Below, in pieces: positions 21,675 to 33,480 of a stretch of 64,000 nt of DNA. The stretch's first letter is position 1. The number at the start of each line of letters is the position of its first letter. The position numbers and the translations under genes were made by a program. The DNA comes from Ypsolopha sequella (Eukaryota; Arthropoda; Insecta; Lepidoptera; Ypsolophidae). The notes beneath the pieces are model-generated. The model was given only the letters and a program-made list of their open reading frames with translations. It made no database searches and had not been told where the DNA came from. The stretch is taken from the NCBI GenBank assembly GCA_934047225.1, contig CAKOHE010000030.1:62001-126000 (forward strand). Direction: 5' to 3'.

Positions 21675-24600
21675 TTTATTTTTTTATTTTTATTTTATTT
21701 TTATTCAGGTTACAAACAGTTACAACACAAAGTATGAACACTTACAAATAACACAAACAAACCTAAAGAAACCATATACAGAAAACAATTATTTTTGAAA
21801 GCTCACTACTAACACATTACATAAGCAGATTAGAATATACTAAATGAATAATTAAAAAGGAAAGAACTTTTAACATGAATTATGTGAGTGAATTGTACAT
21901 TTGATAAATTTTGCAAAACCTTAATTTTTATATGAGTATATACTTTCGGAGAAAATGTCGATGTCACTGAAAAGTTTATTATAAGAATTAGGAGTACGAT
22001 TCATATAGCGATTTTTTGAGTAGTTAGTACGGCAGGTATAGGTATAGAAGTTAAATGAATCTTTACGAGACGAGGGCCTGGGAATCTTAAATGATAGATT
22101 TTGGAGCAATGCTTGGCAATCAACTTTATTATTTACGAGTTTATAGAGAAACATTGCATCCGTGATAGTACGGCGGTCAGATAAGGATGTAATATTGTAA
22201 AGTTTTTCAGAGGATTCGTAGTCAATAAAAAGAGTTCTCATTCTGTAGTCCAATGCCTTTAAAAAATGATGTTGTATTTTCTCGATACGGTTTGTGTGAA
22301 TTGAGTAGTGAGGGCTCCAGACAACACTACCAAAATCGAGAATACTTCGTACAAAGCTATAATATAGGATTTTGTAAGTAAAAGAACGTTTAAAAGGTTG
22401 ACATTGTCGTAGAACGAAACCAAGTCGCTTAAACGCCTTATTTATTATGTGATCTATGTGAAGATTAAAATCCATTTAAGGATCGAGAATCACGCCAAGA
22501 TCTCGTATTCTATTCACACGATTTAAGGGAGTGCCTGCAAAATTATAGTCAACTTTGACTGTGTGTAATTTCCTAGTATAACTAATAACACAGCATTTAT
22601 CTACATTTAAAAATAAAGAATTTGTTTTACAATAAGACACTCACCTATTCAGCTCTTCTTGTAAAGCAATACGGTCACTATGATTATCCACAATACCGTA
22701 AATTTTCATGTCATCTGCATATAATATAAAATATGTAGATTCACCAAATATATGCCCAATGTCATTAAGGTATAATATAAATAATAGGGGTCCTAAGTGG
22801 GAGCCCTGTGGAACGCCAGAACTTACTGGGAGGAAGTTTGAAACGAAACCTTTAAGTGCTACTGCCTGAGAGCGATTATTAATGTAGGAATCTATCCACC
22901 TTAGTAGGTCGCCATGTATACCGATCCGAAGTAATTTAGATATTAGAGTTTTGTGATTAATTTTATCAAAAGCTTTGGAAAAATCAGTATACACGGCGTC
23001 CACCTGGTGGCCATCCTCTAGAGCTGTAATTACGAAATCCGTAAATGTTAAAAGGTTAGTTTCTACACTCCTGCCTGTCATAAAGCCATGTTGTTGCGGT
23101 AAAATATGCTGACGAACACTAGCTGAGACTTCCTGAGTTACAATTTTTTCGAGAATCTTACCAAAAATGCATAACTTAGATATAGGTCTATATTGAGTCA
23201 CAGATGATTTGTCTCCACCTTTAAATACCGGTGTTATAAGGGCTTTTTTCCAAATATCTGGAAACACACCTTCCTTAATAGATTTCGAAAATATGATGGT
23301 TAGTGGGATTGACAGTGCGACTGCGCATTTGACAATAAGAAGTGGGTGTATGTTATCGTTTCCAGCGCCTTTGGTTATATCAATGCTCTTCAAATGTTTT
23401 AATGTCAGACTTTGATCAATAGTTATTGAAGACACATCAACACAAGAGTTTGAGGACATATTTACGGGTGCATCAATTACATTACTAGTGTTAACAAAGA
23501 CTGATTGAAAGTATTCGTTAAATAAGTTGCAAATAATCTTCCCGTCACCAGAGCTCCTGTTTGTGTAACTCACTTTGTCTGGAATAGCATTATGGGACAT
23601 TTTTGATTTTATGAATGTCCAGAAGTAATTAGGACATTTTGTTATGTTTTCTTCAGTAAACTGGATATAGATTTTATAATTTATTTTTTCCAACTTTTTG
23701 ACACGAGACCTTAGAATTTTAAATTCGTGATAGTCACGTGGGTTTCCATAAACTTTCCACTTTTTATGAAGTTTTGATTTTTCTTTGTCAATTTTTATTA
23801 GTGATCGAGAAAACCACGGAGGGTAGTTAGTACTATTTTGTACGACACGCTTAGGCACATAATCCTGAATTAACTTGTTCAAAATTTTATAGAAATAATC
23901 AGTACAATCATTTACGGTCATTTTGCTCAAAACTGTCCAATCAGTATTTAATAAACTGTTTGAAATAGTAATATAGTCGCCCATTTGATACATAATTTTT
24001 TCTCTCGTGTTATCTTTTAAATAAGTGAGAGTTTGTATGGAAACGGTCAATTCAAGAGATTTGTGGTGTAGATCCTCAGGAGTGAGTGGAGAAGAGCAAG
24101 GTCGCACATAACAATCAACATTGGATAAAACGAGATCTAAGATACGATTGTTTACATTACGGCAGTGATTGAACTGATTTAAAGAACTAAAAGAAATAAA
24201 ATCTTTGAGATAGTTTACCAATAATTCACTAGAAGGTTCTATAGTCAGGTAATTATAACTAGTAACTGGTGTCCAGGATGCATGCGAAACATTAAAATCA
24301 CCAATCAGTAAAAAAGCATCTCGAGGGTGGGAAATCCTAAGTTGTGAAACATAATCAAAGAAAACTTTTAAAGAAGTTTGGTGATGGAAGTTGTGCGGAA
24401 AATAGACACAAGCAGCTATATGTAGTTTTGAAGGTGCATCGCGGGAGACCGCTATGTTACCGTTAGTAGAGGTAGTGGTGTGCTGCCCTTCGACCTCGAT
24501 ACTTACCCATAACACGCCAGTCGCGGCGCATGGCACGCAGTCCACGTCTCACCGCCAGCGCCACCCCACCACCCTCCTCCTGTCCCCTGGACTCCTCGCG

Positions 24601-24774
24601 GTCCAATCGAAATACGTTATAGCGGGAGTCAAAAAACTCAGAGTCGTTAAAATCACTCGTAAGGTTTGTCTCACTAATGCCAATAACATCGTAATTATTG
24701 GTTAAAACGTTGCTTAAAAACCCATGGGATTTCGTCCGCAGGCCTCGCACGTTTTGATAATAGATGCTTAGATT
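21675..24774 (-). mobile_element. Nested Jockey/CR1-like LINE, 5'-truncated
   Basis: Inserted antisense in the plus-strand LINE. Reading on the minus strand, the 5' end is at 24774, just before the endonuclease (YYQNVRGLRTKS). The 3' end at 21675 is an A-rich tail, seen as a T-rich run on the plus strand at about 21675-21705. AATAT on each side is the likely target-site duplication. Truncation at the 5' end plus an A-rich tail is the classic result of target-primed reverse transcription. Confidence 0.9.
21921..24774 (-). pseudogene. ORF2 of the nested LINE (endonuclease and RT)
   Basis: Endonuclease first: YYQNVRGLRTKS, DVIGISETNL, GGGVALAVRRGL, a frameshift at about 24505-24530, LWVSIEVEGQ, FLLIGDFNVSHASW. 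Then RT: YRPISKLCIFGKILEKI, LPQQHGFMTGRSVETN, YTDFSKAFDKINHKTL, SGVPQGSHLGPLLF and the catalytic YADDMKIYG. Two in-frame stops follow, TGA at 22641-22643 and TAA at 22476-22478, between which the frame still reads as the expected post-RT region. The C-terminal end runs to 21921. One frameshift and two stops make it inactive, but it is otherwise nearly full length over these domains. ORF1 is absent. Confidence 0.9.
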
Positions 24775-24779
24775 AATAT

Positions 24780-26807
24780 AAATGACAAGCTTGTGGCCTT
24801 TAATAAAACCATCACTGAACTTTACGATGTCCACGCTCCAGTGCACATGGTTCGGTTGAAACGTGCTCCCACGCCGTGGCTTACGGATGAAGTTCGTAAA
24901 CTTATGGCTAAGCGAGACAGTCTCAGGCGAAAGCATAAAAAGAACCCCACGGAATGCAACTGGGAAAGGTTTAAGACTGCCCGAAATCGATGCAACCAGA
25001 TGGTTAGGAATTCCAAACGAAATCATATTCATTCCTCTATCGAACTATGTAATCCCAACAATATTTGGCACTTTCTACGTTCCTTGGGCTTTGGTAAGTG
25101 TCGACAAAACCTTAACCCATCTTTGGATAAGGATGGTCTAAATCGACACTTTTCAACCCCTCCCCACACTATTAATGCCGCACTTAAGGAAGCTACCATC
25201 CGAAAAATCTTATCTGTTTCCCCTTCTCCTAATCTTATGTTTTCCTTTTCACCAGTTTCTGTTTCCGATATTGAGAAAATCATTCTCTCCATTCCAAGCA
25301 ATGCTGTTGGACCTGATAGTATTGGCCGTGATCTACTTCTTCCTATCCTTAACAATATTCTTCCTGCTATTACCCAAATCATCAACTTTTCCCTGTCATC
25401 CAATACTTTTCCTGCCCTATGGAAACTTGCCTACATGGTCCCAGTCCCAAAAACATCTGATCCAACAGAGTTCAAGCACTATCGACCAATTTCTATACTT
25501 CCATTTCTTTCCAAAGTGCTTGAATGCGTTGCTCATCGTCAATTCTCCTATTACCTCCACTGTCACAAACTACTAAATCCTCTTCAGTCGGGATTTCGTC
25601 CATCCCACAGTACAAGTACTGCACTCATTAAAATCACTGATGACATTCGTGAAGCCATGGACGATAGGCGGCTAACTATCCTAACCCTCCTTGATTTTAG
25701 TAGCGCGTTTAATTGCGTAGACCATGATATCCTTATCTCCGTTCTTTCAACTTATCGGATGCAGCTGCTGAGTGGTTTCAATCATACCTCTGTGGGCGTA
25801 AACAGCGTATACGTATTGATGACACTTACTCCGAGTGGTGTGACATTACCGCTGGGGTCCCACAGGGAGGTGTACTTTCTCCATTACTATTTTCTGTATT
25901 TATCAATACTCTTGTTTCCGTGGTCTTTTTCTGTTTATATCATATGTATGCCGATGACCTTCAGTTATACTTGTCCTGTAAGCAAGATGGCTTACCGGAT
26001 TCCATACACAAGCTCACTTCAGATCTTGATCGGATCAGTGAGTGGACGAAGAAATTCGGCCTATTTGTAAACCCATCTAAGACGCAGGTGATGGTTGTTG
26101 GTAGTAGAGCTCTGATTGACAGAACTGATATCTCCACTCTACCTCCAGTCTGCTTCAGTGGCACCCCACTTACATACTGCAAATCTCTCAAAAATTTGGG
26201 GCTTCACATTTCTAATAATATGTCCTGGGATTTGCAGGTTGCACAAATAAGCAAGAAGATATTTGCCTCAATGCACTCACTAAAACGCATGCAAAAATTT
26301 CTTCCATACTCTGCCAAGGTTACATTAGTCAATTCTCTTTTGCTTCCTATTATAGATTACGCTGATGTGAGTTATCCTGATCTTACAGAAGAACTTTTAA
26401 ACAAGTTAGATCGTCTCCTAAATCTCTGTATCAGATACATCTTCGGATTGCGCAAATACGATCATGTCTCTCAATTTCGTCTCCAGCTAAACTGGCTCAA
26501 TATCCGCTACCGAAGGAACTCACAAATCGTCTCACTTCTCTATAATACTCTCAATAGCCCATTTTCTCCTCCCTATCTTCGAAACCGGTTTGCCCCTATT
26601 GAATCCCTTGGCCGGCTTCAGCGACCAAGCAGAGCTATGCTCCTCCGATTTCCCGAACACAGCACCAATATGTATACAAATTCTTTCACAGTATCAGCAA
26701 TCCGGCTGTGGAATAGTCTTCCTCTTAATATCCGTCAGTCTCCCTCTATCTCTATCTTCAAAACCAGAGTCTATCAACACTATCTACAGCTACAGAATCA
26801 GTCATAA
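24780..26807 (+). pseudogene. LINE ORF2, right half (reverse transcriptase)
   Basis: Continues the linker (DKLVAFNKTITELYDVHAPV, APTPWLTDEVRKLM) into the reverse transcriptase that copies element RNA at the nicked target. RT blocks in order are YRPISILPFLSKVLE, LNPLQSGFRPSHST, LLDFSSAFNCVDHD, then, after one frameshift near 25757, AGVPQGGVLSPLLF and the catalytic MYADDLQLYL, followed by FGLFVNPSKTQVM. The C-terminal region ends with SAIRLWNSLPLNIRQ and a stop at 26805-26807. Apart from the frameshift this half is well preserved. Confidence 0.9.
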
Positions 26808-27013
26808 AACTTGTAATTTTCACATATCCCCTGAGTCATTGTCCTTCTCGTAATTACCTATGTATTGTTATGTATAATATACGTATATTATTGTATTTAT
26901 GAGTAGATTATATATGTATATACAATATTTATTTAATTCTAAATAAATTTAATATATTATAGTATCTATGAAAATATGATTTCTTGGTTGAATTGATTAT
27001 AGTAAATAACTTA

Positions 27014-27150
27014 TCTGGCACTACCCTCAAAACTTTCCACATCACCAAAGGTTAACTGGCAGAGAATGCTAATTAGCATTAAGTTCGCCTTTGTGCATTG
27101 TATATTTATTTTGTGCAATAAAGTATTTACATACATACATACATATATAC
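27014..27150 (+). repeat. 3' UTR end and (CATA)n tail of the plus-strand LINE
   Basis: Carries the same ordered motifs as 16140-16268 (GGTTAACTGG, TTAAGTTCGCCT, GTGCAATAAAGTATT) and ends in ACATACATACATACATA. Confidence 0.8.
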
Positions 27151-28170
27151 TATAATAGTTCAGAGGCAAACAGGATTACGTGGCGGTGTCCCGTTTGGCA
27201 CTGTTTGGCACCACCCCGTAATCCTGTTTGTCTCTGAAGAATCTGTACTATGAGAGTGAAACTAGTCAGGCGATATCTAACTTACATAATCGTGAGTAGC
27301 CATTTTGTGGTTATTATGAGTTTTATATTTACTGTGTTTTTGTTGGTTAGAAATTTCACTCTGGACAAAAATGTCTGAAAGCTGTGATACTGAGCAACTT
27401 AAATCGAAAACAGCAAAATCTAGAGCTTACAACCATACCACATATCTCACTATAACGGTTCATTTTTACCCTTTTAGAACGGAACCCTAATAATTGTTTT
27501 ACAATAAATTGAATATTTTCATTGTAATTTGCAAAGTAGGTATACATCTTCCAATCTCGTTGGTAGTTCGAAGATTTTTGTTTGATCGATAACATATTTA
27601 GTATATCACTAGTTATAATCGCCAGATAAATAAAGCGAAACAGATAGTGTAAGAAGTGCTCGCGTAAGAAAGAGATGTTAGGTGGAAGACATCAACGCGT
27701 AGCGAAAGGACCTTTGGTCACCTACACGTACTAACCAGTATAAGATAACCTCTATTAGATTAAATCAGATGGAAAATCTGATTTGATTATTTCATTATTA
27801 ACTTACCGCTAAAATGTTATGCCATTTTTCTTAAAACTTCAATTCTGGCTGTTTTTACCACACCATCGTATTGTGCAGGGGGCCGTTATAATATTTATTT
27901 TTACAATGTTTTTCTCACTAGCGCGGAAGTGTTTACGGCTCACAGAAGTGGTCAAAACTGACTGGAAATTTTCGAGTAGCGTATTATATCTGCTCGTTTA
28001 GTCAGATGTGTTGACAGAATCGGTCGCCCGTTATGAGGAGTCTTGTGGGCTGTATTCGTCTATGAATTTTACTTTTAAATAATAGTATTTTCAAAATAAA
28101 TTATAACTGGCCAGTGTCTCATACATAAAAACTTTTTTCGCAAAACATATTACGTGGCAGACTACAAGAG
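27151..28170. other. No gene seen
   Basis: Unassigned. At 27176-27245 an imperfect palindrome (CAGAGGCAAACAGGATTACG against CGTAATCCTGTTTGTCTCTG) suggests a small hairpin element. Confidence 0.5.
27161..27237. repeat. Hairpin repeat, arms about 20 bp
   Basis: CAGAGGCAAACAGGATTACG pairs with CGTAATCCTGTTTGTCTCTG across a short GC-rich loop containing TGTTTGGCACC. It may be a tiny foldback element. Confidence 0.6.
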
Positions 28171-28416
28171 CACAATAATGAGCGTTTTTCTCATTGTTTT
28201 TTTTTCTTAGTTCTTTGCTTTCCTCTAGATGGCGCTGTCCATGTCACCATAGATAAAATGTGTTTTGTAGCAATCAATGTCAAAGTGATTTTTCGTTTGT
28301 TTTGAATTGGTGCAAATTTTGTCTTTGATTCTGTTGCTAAAGAACGTGACAGTGCCATCTAGGAATATTATTTAACACTAAATTTGACATAAGGAAAAAC
28401 GCTCATTATTTTTGTG
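28171..28416. mobile_element. MITE with ATAATGAGCGTTTTTC ends
   Basis: CACAATAATGAGCGTTTTTC at the left pairs with GAAAAACGCTCATTATTTTTGTG at the right; inside, TAGATGGCGCTGTC and GACAGTGCCATCTA also pair. About 245 bp, non-coding. Confidence 0.8.
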
Positions 28417-28466
28417 TTCGATCTGCGTGCCTAGTAAGCCGGGGCAGTGCTCCTATTGCAAGTCGT

Positions 28467-28835
28467 TTGGTCAAGTGCGAGTCGGAGTCACGCACAAAAG
28501 GTTTCGTACCACCACACAATTAGTAAGTAAAAACAATACAGATGCCACAGCAACATAAAGGCGACAAAAAACAAGGTGCTAAAATGGTTGCGCCTCACAA
28601 ACACTTGAGGATGGAGACGGAGATTTTTATTACAATAATAATATTTTTATCTCCACGAATAATCTATTTATTATCGTTTTTTAAATTAGAGCTAAACCAA
28701 ATAACGTTAAAAATGCAATGTTTTTGAGGTTTTGTATGAGGACCAACACGGGTTTTTTTTTTGTTTGTTTTTGCCGTCCGGGCAGACAGACAGACAGACG
28801 GAGGCTTAGTATTAGGGTCCCGTTTGGCACATTTT
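28467..28835 (+). repeat. Lepidopteran-type GTCAAGTGCGAGTCGG repeat
   Basis: Begins GGTCAAGTGCGAGTCGGAG, continues with a TTTCGTACCA motif and ends with CAGACAGACAGACGGAGG, CTTAGTATTAGGGTCCCGTT. That order of head and tail motifs is familiar from interspersed repeats of many moths and butterflies (memory, not a search). Related to 7024-7540. Confidence 0.65.
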
Positions 28836-30111
28836 GCGTACGAAATTCTGAAAAACGGCTCTTGCCTCTTTTAGTTTTCTGCGCTTCCACGGCAGTTGTG
28901 GTTACAACCAAAAACCAAACCCCGGCTTGCTGTGTCTAAAATTAACCATACAGCTTGGCAAAATAGAGTGTGGAATAAATGAGGGCGCGCCTACCTTACA
29001 TAATATATGACCACCCCATAGTGAGAATTAATGGTTTTGATACTTTATTTTATCAGACAAAGCAGACACTTTCAAAGTCATGTATGCAGCATGTCTGTAT
29101 GTTCGTTAACAACGTCGGTGTTTCCTAATCTTGTTTCACTCAAGATTTTGAATCAAACGATAGCAATATTGACTTTGGAGAATTCATAATATTTTCTTAA
29201 GTTTTCATGAGCACTATACATGAAACAATTTTGAACGGATTTCACACTCCGTTCACCACTCCATTTTGAAACGTTGGCTTTTTGTAAAAATCAAATAAAA
29301 CGAGTGTTAAATCCGTTCAAAATTGATTCACTGAAAATCAGTGACAACCAAACTAGGTAATTCATATAAATTAATACATTAATAAAACAATAAAATTACA
29401 TAACACTAAAAGCAAACTTTTTGCGGATCAATATCTCTTAGTCGCATCGAACGAATGACACACAAGCACAGACTATCTTGACAGTAGTCGACAGTTACGT
29501 AGGTGTTGCCGTCAATCAAAATAATTGGTTGCACCTGTCACCGCGTCAGACTCTTTTTTGCCAAGCTGTACATACCGTAACATAAAATGCAAGTTCACAA
29601 TTTAAATTTCAGGCCACCTGAAGAGCCAGAGTTGTCATCAAACGAGAGATAACTGGCGCGCAAACTGATCGGGCGTTTCCGTCGCTCCCGAAATAACACT
29701 TCGTCTTTCTCCTTCTTGAGACCGCTGAGAGAGTTGGCCTCCACAGTCACTGCCATCGTTAGTAACTCTACAGTAAAGTTCACCATCAGCTGATCTGAAC
29801 TGTTGCTAACTTCCTCGAATAAGTCCGTTTGAGCAGCAGACGTCGTTTGTAGGGCAAATTAATACGAACACATTTTGTAATATTTCGTTGAAAATATATT
29901 GTGGTTTATTTTCATCTGTCTTTTATTTAACATTAATTACATTATCACAATAATAAACCGTTCAAGAATATATAAAATTTTTTGAAACAAGATTGTGGGT
30001 ACTAGATAACTGTATCCAAAATCCCGATGTAGAGGTAATGCCTGTATTTGTGCTAGTTAACGGCTGTACTTATCTTGACTTTATTATTATTGTGTGTGAT
30101 ATCTGTTACAG
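28836..30111. other. Upstream or intron DNA before the group-7-like exons
   Basis: No exon recognised. The signal-peptide exon expected for the downstream gene was not found here with confidence; it may lie here or further left. Contains the hairpin at 29226-29325. Confidence 0.45.
29226..29325. repeat. Small MITE or hairpin, perfect 17 bp arms
   Basis: CAATTTTGAACGGATTT pairs exactly with AAATCCGTTCAAAATTG, with about 66 bp between. Confidence 0.75.
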
Positions 30112-30247
30112 CGCGCGCGTGGATAGTCTAGCAGAGAACGGCAACAAGGTGGTGGACATGATCCTCATCAACATGCGGCGCACGCTGCTGCAGAGCTGCC
30201 GCGAGCAGCTCGACCTGCCGCCGCTGCATGCCACCTTCCTGCACAAG
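30112..30247 (+). CDS. Group-7 allergen-like protein, exon A (first visible)
   Basis: First recognised exon of a four-exon run. It follows a GTTACAG acceptor, starts one base before a codon boundary and ends AAG|GTATCT. It codes for ARVDSLAENGNKVVDMILIN and RRTLLQSCREQLDLPPL, an amphipathic helix-like segment as at the start of mite group-7 allergens and other JHBP/BPI-fold lipid-binding proteins, which are secreted. GC-rich codons stand out against the AT-rich surroundings. The exon with start codon and signal peptide is missing. Assignment to the group-7 family (Pfam Grp7_allergen) is by eye; a related JHBP-like or takeout-type protein is the alternative. Confidence 0.7.
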
Positions 30248-30491
30248 GTATCTGTTCTGAAAGATTACATTGTTTTCATGCGAACCTTATCAACCGTAAA
30301 TTATTTTGCATTAAGATGGATGCGACGGAACGCGTTACAAAAATGTGTCCCTAAAATAATAGTACATTGTTCACCGAGGGAAGAAAGGGGAAGATTACCA
30401 ACGAGGGTGTAGTTTGAGGCCCGAGGCGAAGCCAAGGGCCTCAATACACACGAGTTGGGAATCGCACTTTCTCCCGAGTGATACATAGTGC

Positions 30492-30889
30492 TTTATACTA
30501 CACCTGCGAGGAAATAGTATAATTTTACTTTTAATCAAGATACAATAAAAGAAACCGACTGACTCGCGTGCGATTGTCACTTTTTATTTCCTTCTTATTT
30601 TTTATTATGTACAGGAAAAGCAAGTGGCCAGTATCATTTTTCGAGTTTTATGTACAAGTTCGCAAAATAATACTGGCCACTTGGCCACTTGCTCATTCTT
30701 TATGTTATTTAAAAAAAAAACAGCACGTTAACAATAGATTTGCATATACTTTTTCTGCCCGCTCAAGCACGTTAACAATGAATTTTCATACACTTTTTCC
30801 GCCCGCATATTTGTATGACAGTAATGACGTATTTTCTGCATCGTTTTCAAAAAAGTAAGAAGGTACTTTCCGAGCAGGTGTAGTATAAA
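30492..30889. mobile_element. MITE in the group-7-like gene, intron A
   Basis: TTTATACTACACCTGC at the left is exactly inverted at the right (GCAGGTGTAGTATAAA). It ends 21 bp before the next exon. The inside carries further pairing (AAGTGGCCAGTAT against ATACTGGCCACTT) and two CACGTTAACAATRRATTT-type direct repeats. Confidence 0.8.
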
Positions 30890-30910
30890 CAACATTCCGT
30901 ACTCATGCAG

Positions 30911-31063
30911 ATAGGAGCGGTTTCCTTCGTGGGCAAGTTCGAGACGAATTCTGGGTGGGTGAAGAACCTCGCTACCATCAACCGAGTGAGTGACGTCAGC
31001 GTCACCAGGCCAGATCCCATGAAGACCAGCTTCAGAGTCACGCTCAGGATTAAAGATTTGCAG
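30911..31063 (+). CDS. Group-7 allergen-like protein, exon B
   Basis: Exactly 51 codons, phase 0 at both ends, with acceptor CATGCAG and donor CAG|GTGATA. It reads IGAVSFVGKFETNSGWVKNL, ATINRVSDVSVTR and FRVTLRIKDLQ. The pattern of a beta strand, a conserved Trp-Val-x-Asn-Leu segment, an R-V-x-D-x-x-V step and another strand follows the order seen in mite group-7 allergen proteins (a GLKQMKRVGDANV-like stretch). This is the best diagnostic segment. The protein is expected to be extracellular and to bind a hydrophobic ligand, by analogy with the fold. Confidence 0.75.
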
Positions 31064-31230
31064 GTGATATAATATGTTGTGTTCAGTTTAGAAATATATG
31101 CAAGAATGAGTATGTCTGCTCATCCCTAGAGAACAAACTATAGCCTACTAGCTTTTGTTCACGCTGATTTAGTTTGTATTTTTTCAGAATAAAAAGTAGC
31201 CTATGTTACTCTCCAGTACATTAGTACATT

Positions 31231-31420
31231 ACGATACGAGAGCGACGAAACGTTTTCTGACGAGTGTGAGTTTGCGGCACGAGCCGAAGGCGAGTGCTGC
31301 AATCACACGAGTCGAGAAAAAGTTTCTCGCACGAGTTTCGTATAATTTTTTATAGCGCAAGTGCGGAAAATGCCGACCGCGTGCGTAAAGTGGTCATTTT
31401 ACGCACGGTGTGCTATAAAA
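31231..31420 (+). repeat. Dispersed repeat family B, copy 1
   Basis: ACGATACGAGAGCGACGAAA through AAAAGTTTCTCGCACGAG, GTGCGGAAAATGCCGAC and TGCGTAAAGTGGTCATTTTA. Its reverse complement recurs at 43087-43261. Lies in an intron of the group-7-like gene. Confidence 0.8.
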
Positions 31421-31539
31421 ACTATTTCTATGCAAAAAATCACGTCAATCCGTTGCTCGGTTGCTGCGTGAAAGGAAGACAAACCAACAAAAACAACAAT
31501 TATGTATTACACTAATAAACATTAAAACACTAATAATGA

Positions 31540-31880
31540 ACTTGTATTATACTAATAAAACCTCATTGGTGCTTACCTATGAAATTGGCGAAATTTTCTT
31601 ACAGACTCATGAGTTCATAATTCGCTTAGATTTCGGAAACGATTTCGAGATTTTGGTTTAATAAGCCGTATTTTAGAACTTGTGCTCTTAACCCTCATGA
31701 TGATGAATATTTTCATGAAAAATCTGCAACTTCCATTTGCCTTCGTGTGACGTCACTTGATAAAAGGCTGTTTGGAAATGTGTCCTTTGCTATCAAGATA
31801 AATTTATAATAATTTGCTTCAGACTGATTTGACAGATGGATGACAGATGAGTAGACAGACAGAGACAGACCACTTTTTTA
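31540..31880 (+). repeat. Dispersed repeat family A, copy 2
   Basis: Starts near AACTTGTATTATACTAATAA and CCTCATTGGTGCTTACC, and ends at GACAGACAGAGACAGACC. Matches 34014-34262 in the same orientation and 4362-4620 inverted. Confidence 0.8.
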
Positions 31881-32499
31881 TGTGAAATTATTAATCGGGC
31901 GAATAAAAAGTGTCCGGAATAAAAACCAAAGCGTGCGACTAAAAATACTGCGTGGGCGAGTTTAAAGTATGAAATCGAAAGTACTTCACCAAACATTAAA
32001 AAATAGATGCGACGACGAGCGAAGCGAGGAGGAGCGTGTTATGTTCACATGTAAGATAAAAAAGGAGTCGAGCGAAGCGGAGCGGAGCTCCCTAGTTTAA
32101 TTACTTAAAATTAAATTGTCACTAAATTAGAAAATTGTTCGCCTGAGAATTATTCAACTCAACTCAAATTTGTATTTTCAAGTCGCCGTTTTCATTCAAC
32201 ATTTTTATTCACCCGCAGTCTTTCGCCCTCTTAGTTTTTTACAACGCTATATTCAGTATTTTTGACACTTTAAATTTGAATTTATATTCGCTCGTTTAAA
32301 TACTACCCCTTTTAGTAATATTATTGTCTAAAATGCCCCAATTGGCGTCATCTAAAAATTCTTTAAAAAGTCATAAAAAATAATTATCAAATTATATACC
32401 ATAATAATGAAAACTATGATCTAAAACGCCTCTGAAAAAAAATATCTTTTAGGAATTAAGCTATGAGAATTCTTAGACAAAACTTTCAACTACCCACAG

Positions 32500-32660
32500 A
32501 TAGGTTACAATGGCTACCGTATAAAGGCGATGGGCGTGTCTTGCGGGGGACGAATAGCGGCCGCGTTTAGCAAAAGCGCACTTCATCTAGCGCTGACAGT
32601 GGGGCTCGCGCGCTGGGAGCCGTACGCGCAACTTGATGATCTCACTATACAGACCATGGA
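32500..32660 (+). CDS. Group-7 allergen-like protein, exon C
   Basis: Acceptor CCCACAG, donor GGA|GTAAGA; 53 codons plus two bases (GA). It reads IGYNGYRIKAMGVSCGGRIA, SALHLALTVGLARWEP and LDDLTIQTM. Alternating hydrophobic residues suggest the long beta strands of the JHBP-like barrel. The two leftover bases join with C of the next exon to form an Asp codon, which keeps the frame and supports the model. Confidence 0.75.
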
Positions 32661-32823
32661 GTAAGAATCCTTTTTATATTGGTACCTTTGTTTCATTAAT
32701 AGCCAAACCTTAGTATTCTAAGAGCCAAACTAACTTATGTTGTATATGCTGTGCCTGCAGCCTATTACCGTAACCTATGCACTACTTCAGTGCCAATCAC
32801 GCTGACGTTTCAGTCATAGATAT

Positions 32824-33480
32824 TAGAGATGCGCCGAGTACAAATTTTACCGAGTAACTGAGTACCACATATTACTCGGTTTTATTTTTACCGTACCGAG
32901 TACTGTGCCGAGTTACTCGGTTCAATTTTACGCGCAGGTATCGGGCACATGATCACGATGAACCGCAGCCAAATCCAAAGAGTTGTTCTCAAGTTATAAA
33001 AGAACACACAGAGAGATAGTGAAAATTGTAGAAAAAAAAATTGTTTTGGTCATATAAATAAGTAAAGATAAAAAAGTAAAGACATTATTGAATTTTTTTA
33101 TCTCGAAATCGGCACGGCGCAAGCATTTCTTGATTTTTCCTAGTCATTGTTTAAATTTAAAGCAAATTAGCTCAAAACATGACGTTTAGAGAAACTGCCG
33201 TGACTCGGTAGCTCAGTACAATATTAATAATACTAAAATAACCCATTTCATTTGAAATTTCGCAAAAATAATCAATCTACAGAAGCGACATTTTTACTAC
33301 TTATTTTAATTTATTATTATACATATTATTATTTAAAGACTATTTTATTATTTTTACAATAATTTTTTTTACCGAGGACCTCGTCACTTAAACCGAGTTA
33401 TTCGGCCGAATGCGAGTACTAAAAATATTGCCGAGTATGCCGAGTACCGATTATAAAACGAGTACTCGGCACATCACTTA
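32824..33480. mobile_element. hAT-like non-autonomous element in intron C
   Basis: The left end TAGAGATGCGCCGAGTA is matched by the inverted right end TACTCGGCACATCACTTA. Many ACTCGG/CCGAGT motifs repeat inside both ends. The ends resemble hAT termini, but I could not fix an 8 bp target duplication, so the class is inferred. Confidence 0.65.

Larger units (their letters stand above)
21306..27150 (+). mobile_element. LINE split by a nested LINE
   Basis: A 5'-truncated Jockey/CR1-like non-LTR element on the plus strand. Its protein part is 21306-21674 and 24780-26807, its 3' UTR shares the 16140-16268 motifs, and it ends in a (CATA)n tail at about 27122-27150. A second LINE (21675-24774, minus) sits inside it with a 5 bp duplication, AATAT, at 21670-21674 and 24775-24779. 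Confidence 0.85.
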
